DNA of 64,000 bases from Bhargavaea cecembensis (lineage in GTDB: Bacteria; Bacillota; Bacilli; Bacillales_A; Planococcaceae), in contig NZ_LQNT01000009.1 of NCBI RefSeq assembly GCF_001619585.1, positions 248,001 through 312,000 on the forward strand, in the 5' to 3' direction. Below, piece after piece: positions 42,114 to 51,534 of the stretch (its first letter is position 1; the number at the start of each line of letters is the position of its first letter). The notes below the pieces were generated by a model that did not search any database, had not been told where the DNA came from, and saw only the letters and a list, made by a program, of their open reading frames with translations. A program made the position numbers and the translations under genes.

Positions 42114-44048
42114 TTAATCTTTTTGGTCAGACCCGGCGTAAAGGTGGAGCGTCCCCGATTCCTCCATGAGTGTTCCCGGCTTCGGCAGCTGCCGGACAAC
42201 GGTTCCCCCTTCTGATCCGTGCCATTCCAGTTTCACAGTGTACAGCATCTGCCTGATTTCGTCATATGTTTTTCCGGTCAGGTCAGGTACCCGGATCTGT
42301 ATGGGATCGCCCCAGCGGTATTCCCGCTCCAGCTGGCCTTTTCTCGGTGCGATGCCGCGTACTGCCGCGACATCACCGATGATTCTGCCGACAATCGGCG
42401 CCGAGATCGTACCGCCGAACTGTACTTCGTTTTTCGGGCTGTCCACCGCAACATAGACGAGGACATCCGGATCGTCCGCCGGAGCGAAGCCGATAAAGGA
42501 TACGATGTAGTCACCTTCCTTGTATCGGCCGTCCTCCACCTTTTGGGCGGTACCTGTTTTCCCTGCCACACGCAGGCCGTCGACGAATGCGTTCCGTCCG
42601 GACCCCTGGGCAACGACCGACTCCAGCGATTCCCGCACTGTCTTGGACGTTTCTTCGCTGATTACCCGGCGTTTTTCCTCCGGCCCGTATTCTTTGATCG
42701 GCTCGCCCGTTTCAGGGTCCAGCACACGGCTGACAACGTACGGCTTCATAATCCGTCCGCCGTTTACGGCAGCCGCAACCGCCTGCACTTGCTGGATCGG
42801 CGTAACGGAAATCCCCTGTCCGAAAGAGGTTGTCGCATGTTCCACAGGTCCGAACGCTTCTTTTGAAAACAGGATTCCGGACGCCTCCCCGGCAATTCCG
42901 GAACCGGTTGTAGCACCGAAGCCGAAATCCCGGATGTACTGCATGAGCTTATCCTTCCCGACCCGCTGGCCCAGTTCAATGAATCCCGGGTTGCACGAGT
43001 TCTCTACGACTTCAAGGAAGGACTGGGAGCCGTGCCCCTCGCGCTTCCAGCATCGGAGGCGGGCCCCTTCCACCATGGAGTACCCCGGGTCATGAAAGTG
43101 ATCTTTCTCAAGATTCACTTTCCCCTCTTCAAGCGCTGCAGCCAGGGTGATGATCTTGAATGTCGACCCCGGCTCGAACGTCATCCACACAGGCAAATTC
43201 CTGTTAAAGACGGACGGTTCGACCGATGCATAGTCAGACGGATCAAAGTTCGGTGAAGAAGCGAGCGCGAGAATCTCCCCGGTGTCCGGATCCATGACGA
43301 TCGATAAGGCCTGTGCTGCATCGTACTTAAGCATGGCCTGCTCAAGCTCCCGCTCCACGATTTCCTGGATGCGGACATCGATCGTCAGTTCCAGGTCAGC
43401 ACCTCCGTCACCTTCCACCCAGCCGTCTCCGACATGAGGAAGCGGATTGCCTTTTGCATCGGTAAACAGCCTGACCTTTTCTCCCTTACCCGAAAGCATC
43501 TTGTCATACGCAAATTCAATGCCGGCCAGCCCCTGGTTGTCATAGCCGGTGAAACCGACAAGGCGGGACAGCATGTCGCCGTATGGATAGTCCCGTACAT
43601 AATCGACGCCGGTGTATAGGCCGGGGATCCCCATCTTCCCGATCCGGACCGCTGTCTCATACGGGATGTTCTTGCCTTCCGGCGCGAGTTTAATAATAGA
43701 CGCTCTTTTCGACATTTGCTCTTCCAATTTTTTCGTGTCCGCATCGATCAGCGGGGCAAGCTCCCGGGCCGCGCCGGCGATATCCTGATTCTGGGAGGGC
43801 ATGAAATAAAGAGTGGGAGCAATCCGGTTTCCGATGATGCGGTTGCCGTTCCGATCAAGGATTTCTCCCCTCTTCCCGGCGAAAGGAAGCTCCCGGTCCC
43901 AGTTTTCCATCGCCTTCTCGGTCAATTCGGCATTGCGGACAATCTGTACATGAAACAGTTTTGCGAGCAGAGCAGCAAACAGTATGGCGAGGACGAGAAA
44001 GGCCAGACGGAGCCGTTTTCTCATCCGGGCTTCGATGAAGCGTCGCAC
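42114..44048 (-). CDS. spoVD: Stage V sporulation protein D (class B penicillin-binding protein)
   Basis: A 644-residue transpeptidase for the spore cortex. One N-terminal transmembrane helix (about residues 13-31), a dimerisation domain, and the transpeptidase motifs STFK (in FEPGSTFKII), SCN and KTGTA. One PASTA domain forms the C-terminus (about 585-640). It probably partners the SEDS protein of this cluster. Start GTG at 44048 has GGTGGGG upstream; ATG at 44024 is an alternative. A sigma-E-like promoter precedes it. Confidence 0.9.
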   Translation of the reverse strand: MRRFIEARMRKRLRLAFLVLAILFAALLAKLFHVQIVRNAELTEKAMENWDRELPFAGKRGEILDRNGNRIIGNRIAPTLYFMPSQNQDIAGAARELAPLIDADTKKLEEQMSKRASIIKLAPEGKNIPYETAVRIGKMGIPGLYTGVDYVRDYPYGDMLSRLVGFTGYDNQGLAGIEFAYDKMLSGKGEKVRLFTDAKGNPLPHVGDGWVEGDGGADLELTIDVRIQEIVERELEQAMLKYDAAQALSIVMDPDTGEILALASSPNFDPSDYASVEPSVFNRNLPVWMTFEPGSTFKIITLAAALEEGKVNLEKDHFHDPGYSMVEGARLRCWKREGHGSQSFLEVVENSCNPGFIELGQRVGKDKLMQYIRDFGFGATTGSGIAGEASGILFSKEAFGPVEHATTSFGQGISVTPIQQVQAVAAAVNGGRIMKPYVVSRVLDPETGEPIKEYGPEEKRRVISEETSKTVRESLESVVAQGSGRNAFVDGLRVAGKTGTAQKVEDGRYKEGDYIVSFIGFAPADDPDVLVYVAVDSPKNEVQFGGTISAPIVGRIIGDVAAVRGIAPRKGQLEREYRWGDPIQIRVPDLTGKTYDEIRQMLYTVKLEWHGSEGGTVVRQLPKPGTLMEESGTLHLYAGSDQKD

Positions 44049-44075
44049 ATTTTCCCCACCTTACGTTTTTCTTAC

Positions 44076-44104
44076 AACGTATGACAGGCCTGCGGGTGCT
44101 ATTC
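44076..44104 (-). promoter_or_regulatory. Sigma-E-like promoter upstream of spoVD
   Basis: On the minus strand GAATAGC (44104-44098), 14 bases and CATACGTT (44083-44076) resemble the sigma-E consensus (ATA core, then CATACA-T). It lies 28 bases upstream of spoVD. In B. subtilis spoVD is made in the mother cell under sigma-E. Confidence 0.6.
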
Positions 44105-44110
44105 AGCCGC

Positions 44111-46327
44111 TTAGTCCAGCGGTAGCTGTTCTTCCTCCGGCACTTCTTCCTGCCCGTTTGTAAAGACACCCTCTTCCGGTGTCTCCAGCTGGATGACCAC
44201 CGGAGCCGAAGGATCTCCCGGTGATCCCGCTGAGACACTCTGCGACACGGCATACCCTTCACCGCTCAGCTCAATCGTCATTCCGGTCATGGATGCATAT
44301 GCCAGTATGGTGCGCTTTGGCCACCCGGTAAAGTCAGGAATGACCGGCTCGCCTTCTGTCCGGAGCAGAACGACGCTATCCGGAAGTACCGGAGTTTCCT
44401 TTTCAGGGAACTGCCCGGTGACTTCCCCGCCGGTGCCTGTGGCAACGGCTCGGATATCGTTTTTCCCGAGCTCGGCGGATGCCGCCTCTGCAGTTTGCCC
44501 GGCAAATTCAGGGAGCCGGTAAGCCGCGTCTGCCGCCTCCTCCACATCCGGACGGATATTCAGGTGTTTAAGGCTATTTTCCATGACCGGCTTAAAAATC
44601 TTCGATACCGGGATGGCACCGTATTCTCCCGCAGGGATTTTCGGCCGGTGCACGTTCACATAGACGATCAGCTGAGGGTCATCTGCCGGTGCCATGCCGA
44701 GGAATCCATAGAGGAGGTTGTTTGGCCCCCTGAGGTATCCTCCCTTGCCGTCCGGGATTTGGGCAGTGGCTGTTTTGCCTGCGACCGAATAGTCGTTAAG
44801 CTTAAAAATCTTTGCTGTTCCTTTCTCGGAAGTAACGGTCGACTCCATCAGCTCCAGCACCGTTTCCGCAGTTTCTTCTGAAATCGGGCTCGATTTTTCT
44901 TCCGGCTGGCCTTCACTCAGAATCTTGCCCGTGTTCGGGTCTTTGATCTCCCGGATCATATATGGCTTCATCATTTTTCCGCCATTCGCGATTGCTGTTG
45001 CGGCCTGCACCATCTGGATTGGCGTGACGGTCGACCCTTGCCCATATGACGTCGTCAGCCGCTCGACAGGCCCGACGTCGTTCAGGCTGCCGGCAGCTTC
45101 TCCCGGAAGGTCGATGCCGGTTTTCTGCCCGAAGCCGAAATTCCGGAAATGGCTCATCATCGCTTCTCCGCCCATCCGCTCCAGGAGATTGGCCATCGAG
45201 ACGTTGGAGGATCGCTGGAAGCCTTCCCTGAAGGAGATCCAGCCCCATCCCTCTCTTTTGTGGTCATATATCGTCGTGTCGTAGATCGAGTAGCTGCCTG
45301 ACTTGAAATAGTCGTCCGGCTTCCACACGCCTTCTTCGATTGCGGCTGCAAGAGTAAAGACTTTCATCGTAGACCCAGGCTCGATTGTGTACTGGACAGC
45401 CTCGTTCAGCCAGTTGGACGACAGCCCTTCCCTCGTCTCCGGGTCAAATGTCGGCCGCTGGCTCATTGCCAGAATCTCTCCCGATTTCGGATCGGCGACA
45501 ATTACCGACATCCGCTCCGGTGAATACTCTTGCTCCACCTGTTTCATGGAATCCTCGACAAAGTTCTGGATCGTCTTGTCAAGCGTCAGCTTGATGTCTG
45601 CACCGTGCTCCGGAGGGGTCACCTGCTTTTCGGCACCGGGCAGCAGATAGCCCCACGTGTCACTCTCATAGGCCATTTTCCCGTTCTTGCCTGAAAGCAG
45701 TTTATCATAGGTTTTTTCAAGCCCCATCTGTCCGACCGTTTCCACAGCCCCGTCTTTCTGCTCCGTTTTCTGTGCAAAGCCGATCAGGTGGGAGGCGAAC
45801 GGTCCGTTCGGATAAAAGCGTTTCTTGTCCTTCACGAACCGGATGCCCGGCAACTCAAGCGCTTCAATCTTCTTCATCTTGTCATGGCTGAGATCGCGGC
45901 CCGCCGGACCGAATTCCACCTGGTAGACATCCGGATTATCCTGGCGGTTCAGCCGGTCCAGAATCTCTTCCTCGCTCATGTCGATATGTTCGGCAAGCGC
46001 CCGGGCCGTCTTTTCCCGGTCCACAACATGGAGCCACTCATCATCTTTGACGTCCTTGCTCGCCTCTTCGGAAAGAACAGCGATCAGCTTATAGCTCACG
46101 GTATCCTCTGCGATCGGATTTCCCGACCGGTCTACGATTTTGCCCCGGTCGGCGCTCAGCACCTGCTCCCTTTCGTATTTCGACTGGGCCATAGCCCGGA
46201 GCGGCTGACCTTCGGCCTCCCCGGTCACCTGAATATACAAGAATCTTGAGAATAAAAGGAAAAAGAGCCCTCCGTAGACGCAAAACATCAGGAAGGCTCC
46301 CCATTGGAAACGAAACTTCTTTTTCAT
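44111..46327 (-). CDS. pbpB: Penicillin-binding protein 2B (divisome transpeptidase)
   Basis: A 738-residue class B PBP for septal wall synthesis. One transmembrane helix (about residues 8-28), the active-site STMK in EPGSTMKVF and SSN in FQRSSNVSMAN. The third motif reads GKTATAQIP, so the usual KTG is KTA. Two PASTA-like modules end the protein (DVEEAADAAYRLPEFAGQ onward and VIPDFTGWPKRTILAYASM), with an acidic tail. It overlaps ftsL by 4 bases. Confidence 0.92.
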   Translation of the reverse strand: MKKKFRFQWGAFLMFCVYGGLFFLLFSRFLYIQVTGEAEGQPLRAMAQSKYEREQVLSADRGKIVDRSGNPIAEDTVSYKLIAVLSEEASKDVKDDEWLHVVDREKTARALAEHIDMSEEEILDRLNRQDNPDVYQVEFGPAGRDLSHDKMKKIEALELPGIRFVKDKKRFYPNGPFASHLIGFAQKTEQKDGAVETVGQMGLEKTYDKLLSGKNGKMAYESDTWGYLLPGAEKQVTPPEHGADIKLTLDKTIQNFVEDSMKQVEQEYSPERMSVIVADPKSGEILAMSQRPTFDPETREGLSSNWLNEAVQYTIEPGSTMKVFTLAAAIEEGVWKPDDYFKSGSYSIYDTTIYDHKREGWGWISFREGFQRSSNVSMANLLERMGGEAMMSHFRNFGFGQKTGIDLPGEAAGSLNDVGPVERLTTSYGQGSTVTPIQMVQAATAIANGGKMMKPYMIREIKDPNTGKILSEGQPEEKSSPISEETAETVLELMESTVTSEKGTAKIFKLNDYSVAGKTATAQIPDGKGGYLRGPNNLLYGFLGMAPADDPQLIVYVNVHRPKIPAGEYGAIPVSKIFKPVMENSLKHLNIRPDVEEAADAAYRLPEFAGQTAEAASAELGKNDIRAVATGTGGEVTGQFPEKETPVLPDSVVLLRTEGEPVIPDFTGWPKRTILAYASMTGMTIELSGEGYAVSQSVSAGSPGDPSAPVVIQLETPEEGVFTNGQEEVPEEEQLPLD

Positions 46328-46707
46328 TGCCCAGGCACGACCTTCACGTTTTTCTCATTGAGCGACAGGCCGAGCTCGCGGGCTTTGCCCCAGATGCGCT
46401 CGTAGGTCGATTTTTCGCTCACTTGTATGGACAAATCATGATTTTGCTTGGCCGTTTCCGTAATATCGGATTGGATCAGCTGGATCTCCTTGTTCACCGC
46501 GTTGAGGGACGACTGCGCCTGGAGAAGGATAACCGCGAACATGGCCACAGCGGCAATAAATGCCACGAACAGCGTTTTTTCGCCTTTTGTGAACCACTTA
46601 TTTCTGCGTTTCGGTTGTTTCTCCGGCTCCTGTGCAGGTGCCGGTACACGGGTGATCTCGGGTTCCTGTATGTACGCGTGGTCAAACTTGCGTGCTTCAA
46701 GTGCCAT
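46324..46707 (-). CDS. ftsL: Cell-division protein FtsL
   Basis: A 127-residue bitopic protein. About 45 cytoplasmic residues rich in Pro, Glu and Lys, one transmembrane helix (about 45-63), then a leucine-zipper-like extracellular coiled coil (NAVNKEIQLIQSDITETAKQ). It forms the FtsL-DivIB-DivIC core. The open frame extends far upstream across rsmH; the start at 46707 (MALEARKFDHAY) fits FtsL and has GGGGG upstream. The 56-base gap to rsmH contains CTCGTC/GACGAG followed by T only on the plus strand. Confidence 0.9.
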   Translation of the reverse strand: MALEARKFDHAYIQEPEITRVPAPAQEPEKQPKRRNKWFTKGEKTLFVAFIAAVAMFAVILLQAQSSLNAVNKEIQLIQSDITETAKQNHDLSIQVSEKSTYERIWGKARELGLSLNEKNVKVVPGQ

Positions 46708-46763
46708 CGAAACTAGTCCCCCTTGAATTGTTTTTTTCTCGTCTTGTTTGTGTTGACGAGTTT

Positions 46764-47699
46764 TTATATTTGTTTTTCTGCGATTCTGAGTTTGGCCGAG
46801 TGGGAACGATTGTTGTTCTCCAGCTCCTCTTCTGAAGGCAGGATCGGTTTGCGTGTGATCAGCTTCAGCTCGGGTTCCATGCCTTCGGGAATCACTGGCA
46901 GGTTCGGCGGCAGATCCGGAAGTGAAGAGGCCTCTTTGAACATCGTCTTGACAAGCCGGTCCTCCAGTGAGTGGAATGTGATGACACTGATCCGGCCGCC
47001 TTTGTTCAGAAGGCCGATCGCATCCTGCAGCGAATCTTCCGCCGCCCCCAGTTCGTCGTTTACCGCGATCCGGATGGCCTGGAAAATCCGCTTGGCGGGA
47101 TGTCCGCCCTTCCTTCTTGCTGCTGCCGGGATACCCGCTTTGATCAGTTCTACAAGTTCGAAGGTTGTCCGGATCGGATGTTCCTTCCTCGCTTCTTCGA
47201 TCTTCCTGGCGACCTGCTTGGAGAATTTCTCCTCGCCATAACGGTAGAAGATGCGGACCAGGTCTCCATATGCCCATTCATTGACAACTTCATAGGCGCT
47301 CAGCGGAGCGCTCTGGTCCATTCTCATGTCCAGAGGGGCATCGTAGCGGTAGCTGAATCCCCGCTCCGGAGTATCGAATTGGGGCGAAGAAACGCCCAGG
47401 TCATAAAGCACACCGTCCACGCCTGTGATGCTCAATTTTCCGAGCTCTTCCTTCAGATAGCGGAAGTTCGATCTGACGAATGTAATCTTGTCCAGGTGAT
47501 CGGCAAGGCGCTCACTGGCATGGCGGATGGCGGTTTCATCCTGATCGAAACAGATGAGCCGTCCTCCTTCGCCAAGTTGCTGCACAAGATATTCACTATG
47601 GCCGCCGCCGCCGAGTGTGCAGTCGACATAGAGGCCATCCGGCCGGATATTCAGTCCGTCGACTGTCTCTTTCAGCAGCACGGTCACATGATCGAACAA
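46764..47699 (-). CDS. rsmH: 16S rRNA (cytosine-1402-N4)-methyltransferase RsmH
   Basis: A 311-residue SAM-dependent methyltransferase for C1402 of 16S rRNA. It has [15 protein letters not shown] at the start, the SAM loop [17 protein letters not shown] near residue 30, [15 protein letters not shown] near 105, and [14 protein letters not shown] near 240. It is the second gene of the dcw cluster. Confidence 0.96.
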   Translation of the reverse strand: MFDHVTVLLKETVDGLNIRPDGLYVDCTLGGGGHSEYLVQQLGEGGRLICFDQDETAIRHASERLADHLDKITFVRSNFRYLKEELGKLSITGVDGVLYDLGVSSPQFDTPERGFSYRYDAPLDMRMDQSAPLSAYEVVNEWAYGDLVRIFYRYGEEKFSKQVARKIEEARKEHPIRTTFELVELIKAGIPAAARRKGGHPAKRIFQAIRIAVNDELGAAEDSLQDAIGLLNKGGRISVITFHSLEDRLVKTMFKEASSLPDLPPNLPVIPEGMEPELKLITRKPILPSEEELENNNRSHSAKLRIAEKQI

Positions 47700-47731
47700 G
47701 TCCGTCCCCTTCTTTCCATCGGTAGGTAGGT

Positions 47732-48163
47732 TTAAATGTCAAAGTCAATGAGGTTTTCGGCAATTTCGTTGAAGGAGTCTTCCGATTCCTCGAAATAGCC
47801 TTCCCAGGCTTCCTTTGCCCAGATTTCGATCCGGCTGGAAACCCCGAGTACGACACAATCCTTCTCGACGCCGGCATAACTCAAAAGGTTCGCAGGTAAA
47901 TTGACGCGTCCCTGCTTATCGAGTTCCACCTCGGTTGCCCCCGAGAAGAAAAAGCGGGTGAAGGCGCGGGCATCTTTCTTGGTGACCGGCAAGGCTTTCA
48001 GCTTTTCTTCAAGCCGTTTCCACTCGTCCATGGTATAGGCGAAAAGGCATTTATCCAATCCGCGTGTGACGACGAAACCGCCGTCCAGATCATCGCGGAA
48101 CTTCGCCGGAATGATCAGCCGGCCTTTTGCATCAACCGTATGCTGATATTCGCCCATGAACAT
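47732..48163 (-). CDS. mraZ: Transcriptional regulator MraZ
   Basis: A 143-residue protein with two AbrB-like DNA-binding halves: [22 protein letters not shown] and the second repeat with [18 protein letters not shown]. MraZ rings bind repeats upstream of their own gene and repress the dcw cluster. It heads the cluster here. GTGGGGTG lies upstream of the ATG. Confidence 0.95.
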   Translation of the reverse strand: MFMGEYQHTVDAKGRLIIPAKFRDDLDGGFVVTRGLDKCLFAYTMDEWKRLEEKLKALPVTKKDARAFTRFFFSGATEVELDKQGRVNLPANLLSYAGVEKDCVVLGVSSRIEIWAKEAWEGYFEESEDSFNEIAENLIDFDI

Positions 48164-48440
48164 GTGACTTCACCCCACATCGTAAACTTAATGTACCACA
48201 TCCCCCCACTTTCCTCCACCCGTTTTTGCAAATCTCTTATATTACAATTTGGTAACGGAAAATGTGGATTCCCTGCCCCTTATTTTTGTACCTCTTCCGC
48301 CGCCGGCTCCTACAGAGACACGGAACCGGCCCAACATTTGCCGGCATCCCCGGTTCTTCAATTTATAACGTTACGACTCCTGATTACGCCCCCCATTACC
48401 GGCAGTCTTTCCGATTAACCCGCGCCCATATACCGGACAA
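48164..48440 (-). other. Intergenic leader upstream of mraZ, no gene seen
   Basis: This AT-richer gap lies between mraZ and the bshC terminator. It should hold the dcw promoter. On the minus strand TGG-TACATT at about 48193-48201 is an extended -10 candidate, and TATAAG near 48238 another; neither has a good -35. GTGGGG/GTGGAGG-type direct repeats near 48170-48225 resemble spaced GTG-containing boxes bound by MraZ in other bacteria, but the pattern is weak. No open frame resembles a gene. Confidence 0.4.
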
Positions 48441-48471
48441 ATAAAAACACCGCCTTCATGGGAAGGCGGTG
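48441..48471 (-). terminator. Rho-independent terminator of bshC
   Basis: On the minus strand CACCGCCTTC / GAAGGCGGTG with a 4-base loop followed by TTTTTATTT, 20 bases after the bshC stop. Confidence 0.94.
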
Positions 48472-48491
48472 CAAGCTGGTATTTATGATAG

Positions 48492-50108
48492 TCAGAGGCG
48501 GACGAGGTGATGGTCTCCCGGCTGTCCGCCCATATGTGCCGCAAGGTCGGAGATGAAGGACGGGCCATATTCGTTCATAAACTGGAATGGAGAGAACTTC
48601 CGCTCCTGGAATCCTCCCTCCGGCAGCAGTTCGGCCTCAAGGCGGCTGTACCGGCGGATGGCCGTCTCATGTTCAAGAAGGACTGATTCACGGATCTTCT
48701 CCTTCAGGTAATTGAACTGGCGCTCATGGAAACCGATGTTCTTTTCAATCAGTTCCTGGACATTCCGGCCCCTGGATTTCAGAGTTGAGGAAAGTTCCCG
48801 GTAGCCGGCATTCAACTGTTCTTCCATTCGCATGATCTGGTCTGACGCATTGCGGTCGCTCACCCGGTCGATGAACGCCTGTTTTTCTGCTTCCGCTCTG
48901 CCTGTCAGCACGTCCGCGGCACTCAGACCGGTCTCTTCAAGGAGTCTCGCAGTCAGGCGGCTGATGAATGTCAGGGACTGCCGGGGAACGACGACCGGCA
49001 TCCGGATTCCCATTTCACTGAATGCAGGCCGCAACAGCGACCAGTAAGCAATTTCCCCGGGGCCTCCGACAAAAGTCAGAACAGGAATGACCAAGTCCTG
49101 CATGACAGGCCTCGTCACGACATTGTTACTGAGACGTTCAGGACTCGTACGGGCAATCTCTGCCAGCTGATCCTCCGAAAATGAGAAACCTCCCTGGCTG
49201 TTTACGTATTGCCCGCCCTCCCTGCTAAGCAGGAACCGCTCTCCGGAATCCACATAAAACAGATGGGCATCCTGGTCTTCCGCACCAAGCGGGCGGTCAA
49301 AACCGTCACGCTCGAAGCGTCTTTCCGTTTCCGCCACTCCCGAAGCAATGCCGGATGAACGGCGGACCATATTCTCGAAATGCGGCGATTCAAGCTGCCT
49401 GAGCGCAGGATCTGCCGCGTCCAGCAGCAGAAGTCCCTCTTCGCTGAACAGATGGGACATAAGCGAAGCAAAGAAAGAGGTAAAGTCCGGGTTGCCTTCC
49501 AGACAGCCGATCACCTTTCCCAGCAGGGTTTCGGTGTGTACGGTCTCTCCGTAATCACGGAAAACACCGCGGATATAAGCTTCCATTTGGGCGGGGTCGA
49601 ATGCAGTCTCGGATGCCATCGTCTTGACTCCGAACGGCACCTGAAACTGCCTTTTCACCGGGCGGTCGTCCGAAATCGCATAGACATGATTGATTTCCAG
49701 GAGATCATGGTCCTCTCCCGCAATCCAGAAAACAGGGACTACAGGCGTTCCCAGGCGTTCACGGAGCCGGCGTGCTTCCGCGACAACGGACAGGGCCTTG
49801 TTTACTGAGTAAAGCGGACCGGTCAGAAGCCCGGCCTGCTGTCCCCCGACGACTGCAGGAGCCCCTTCCTCAAGTTCGCGCAAATGGGCTTCTGCTTTCT
49901 CGGATAACGCGGCCTTCCCCATGAAGCTCCGGATCACCCGGCTGAGCCCTGTACGGTCAAAGGAACGGTTTTCCAGTTCCTTCAGCCTGGCCGAATAGCC
50001 GGCAGCATCAGGAGCATAGTCAAAATATGTATGGATAAAATCCGGATCGTTCTGATAAGCGTTCATGACTTTCCCCGCCGGCCGGATGTCCAGTTGTTCA
50101 AATTCCAT
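48492..50108 (-). CDS. bshC: Bacillithiol synthase BshC (cysteine-adding enzyme)
   Basis: A 538-residue enzyme that adds cysteine to glucosaminyl-malate in the last step of bacillithiol synthesis. It has a Rossmann-like core (VVGGQQAGLLTGPLYSVNKA near residue 95, FWIAGEDHDLLEINH near 155) and a long C-terminal coiled coil. ATG at 50132 is possible but would lie almost at the predicted transcription start; ATG at 50108 (MEFEQLDI) gives the usual length. Confidence 0.93.
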   Translation of the reverse strand: MEFEQLDIRPAGKVMNAYQNDPDFIHTYFDYAPDAAGYSARLKELENRSFDRTGLSRVIRSFMGKAALSEKAEAHLRELEEGAPAVVGGQQAGLLTGPLYSVNKALSVVAEARRLRERLGTPVVPVFWIAGEDHDLLEINHVYAISDDRPVKRQFQVPFGVKTMASETAFDPAQMEAYIRGVFRDYGETVHTETLLGKVIGCLEGNPDFTSFFASLMSHLFSEEGLLLLDAADPALRQLESPHFENMVRRSSGIASGVAETERRFERDGFDRPLGAEDQDAHLFYVDSGERFLLSREGGQYVNSQGGFSFSEDQLAEIARTSPERLSNNVVTRPVMQDLVIPVLTFVGGPGEIAYWSLLRPAFSEMGIRMPVVVPRQSLTFISRLTARLLEETGLSAADVLTGRAEAEKQAFIDRVSDRNASDQIMRMEEQLNAGYRELSSTLKSRGRNVQELIEKNIGFHERQFNYLKEKIRESVLLEHETAIRRYSRLEAELLPEGGFQERKFSPFQFMNEYGPSFISDLAAHMGGQPGDHHLVRL

Positions 50109-50144
50109 GTCGAAAACCCCATTTGTATTCATTAATCGAATCCG

Positions 50145-50150
50145 ATTATA
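50145..50150 (-). promoter_or_regulatory. -10 element of the bshC promoter
   Basis: On the minus strand a perfect TATAAT lies 37 bases upstream of the bshC start. The -35 region (TTCATT, 17 bases further) is poor. Confidence 0.5.
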
Positions 50151-50182
50151 GCATTCCCTTCCTGCCTAATGAAAAATTCCGC

Positions 50183-50575
50183 TCAGCCTCCCGTATAATC
50201 GGCAATCATGACTCCGGCACCGATGACGAATGCGGCCAGGTAGGCTGCAGTGAGGATCAGAAACAGCAGACGCCAAATCTTCCGAAGCAGCGGTGCGATT
50301 TCAAAATCGCGCTCGCTCCTGCGTTCCCGGTAAGTCATATAAAGCGCAAACACAATCACTGCGATGGCCAGGTAGAAACCCATGCTCAAATCGGTGAATG
50401 CCGCCAGGACGGCCGGCACGGCCGGCAGAAGCAGAACGGTCGTGAAATCCGCCGCCCTGGTGAATCCCTTTGAAGGATCCTTATATAAGCGGGTGAATAC
50501 GGTGAACAGAACGATAAAAGCGACAGCAGGGAAGGCGATCAGAAAACCAGCCGCCGCAAAGAAGAAGTCAGCCAT
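50183..50575 (-). CDS. DUF3397-family membrane protein
   Basis: A 130-residue protein with four hydrophobic segments (about residues 4-24, 43-60, 64-80, 103-125) and a basic loop RERRSERD before the last. The family is conserved in Bacillales beside bshC and panE; no function is known. It starts within the end of panE (8-base overlap), so it probably shares that transcript. Confidence 0.8.
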   Translation of the reverse strand: MADFFFAAAGFLIAFPAVAFIVLFTVFTRLYKDPSKGFTRAADFTTVLLLPAVPAVLAAFTDLSMGFYLAIAVIVFALYMTYRERRSERDFEIAPLLRKIWRLLFLILTAAYLAAFVIGAGVMIADYTGG

Positions 50576-51473
50576 GCCGGTTTCCCCTCCTTTCCATTGA
50601 ACAGATGAGGTCATACAGTGACGCCAATGCCGGAAGGGAGGCGCTGCGTTCCCCGGCAAGCGCGATGACACCGCCCATGATTTCTTCAGCTTCGGTTTTT
50701 CTGCCTGCAAGGAGGTCGGCCAGCATCGATGATGTGTTATCCGCTGTATTCCGGCAGAGCGACAATACCTCATCCAGCGTCACCTCATCCGCCGTCTCGG
50801 GAAATGCAGCAGCAATTTCAGCGTGCAGTCGCCCGAGAAGCATCCGGAGGTCAGGATCTTCCGCAAGGACCCCGTTCCTTACACCGGCAACTGCCGTCAC
50901 CGGGTTAATCAGGCAGTTCTTCAATGCCTTATTGAGGAGAAGGCACTCCGGCCCCTTTTCCGCACGGACAACGGGGAAAGAAGGGGAATCGGCTTTCAGC
51001 AGGGGAAGGAAGGGGCGGAAATCACCCGAAGCAGGCGAAATCAGGAGTGGCCCGGTTCCTGTGTGTTCGACCGACCGGGGACCAGTTTTTCTGGCTCCGT
51101 GCTCGACCGTCCCGTACGCAACCGGCCGGTCCCTGAATCGGGATGCCAGAGACAGATGCGCGACACCATTCTGGATAAACAAAAGCGGTGCGGCCTCCGG
51201 TTTCCCGCCAAGCGCCGCGAGAAAGTTCTCCAGGTCATAGGACTTCATGGCAAGAATGGACAGGCTTCCTTCTTCGGCCGCCTCGGCCCTGGGCGTAGCC
51301 CCGACCCTGAAGATTTTCTCCTCCCGACCCGCCGAAAGAAGAATCCCTTCGTTAAGGATCGCAGACGCCTGCTCTGCAGTCCTCGTGATCATACAGACAT
51401 CAAATCCGGCCTCGGCCAGGCGGGCACCAACCAGCATCCCGACCGAACCGGCCCCGGCAACATTGATCCTCAT
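50568..51473 (-). CDS. panE: 2-dehydropantoate 2-reductase family protein
   Basis: A 301-residue ketopantoate reductase that uses NADPH to make pantoate for coenzyme A. The N-terminal Rossmann fold has INVAGAGSVGMLVGARLAEAG, and the catalytic Lys region is LLNKALKNCLINPVTAVAGV near residue 160. The start at 51473 is preceded by GGAG; the frame open upstream is not family-like. Bacillales often carry two such genes, so the exact paralogue is not certain. Confidence 0.85.
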   Translation of the reverse strand: MRINVAGAGSVGMLVGARLAEAGFDVCMITRTAEQASAILNEGILLSAGREEKIFRVGATPRAEAAEEGSLSILAMKSYDLENFLAALGGKPEAAPLLFIQNGVAHLSLASRFRDRPVAYGTVEHGARKTGPRSVEHTGTGPLLISPASGDFRPFLPLLKADSPSFPVVRAEKGPECLLLNKALKNCLINPVTAVAGVRNGVLAEDPDLRMLLGRLHAEIAAAFPETADEVTLDEVLSLCRNTADNTSSMLADLLAGRKTEAEEIMGGVIALAGERSASLPALASLYDLICSMERRGNRHG

Positions 51474-51495
51474 TGCCAATCTCCTTCCCCCAATC

Positions 51496-51523
51496 AAAAG
51501 GCCCGCCGGTAGGGCAGGCCTTG
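51496..51523 (-). terminator. Rho-independent terminator of the acyl-CoA carboxylase operon
   Basis: On the minus strand AAGGCCTGCC / GGCGGGCCTT (one mismatch) followed by TTGATT, about 12 bases after the carboxyltransferase stop and 23 before panE. Confidence 0.8.
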
Positions 51524-51534
51524 TTGCAGTACTA

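Noticed and set aside
46708-46763. Plus-strand terminator-like hairpin (CTCGTC/GACGAG then T) between ftsL and rsmH
   Set aside because: No plus-strand gene needs it, and on the coding strand the stem is followed by A, so it should not terminate the dcw transcript.
46708-47277. Long N-terminal extension of ftsL across rsmH
   Set aside because: The extra 190 codons are out of frame with and inside rsmH, with low-complexity Arg/Asp/Gly content. FtsL starts at 46707.
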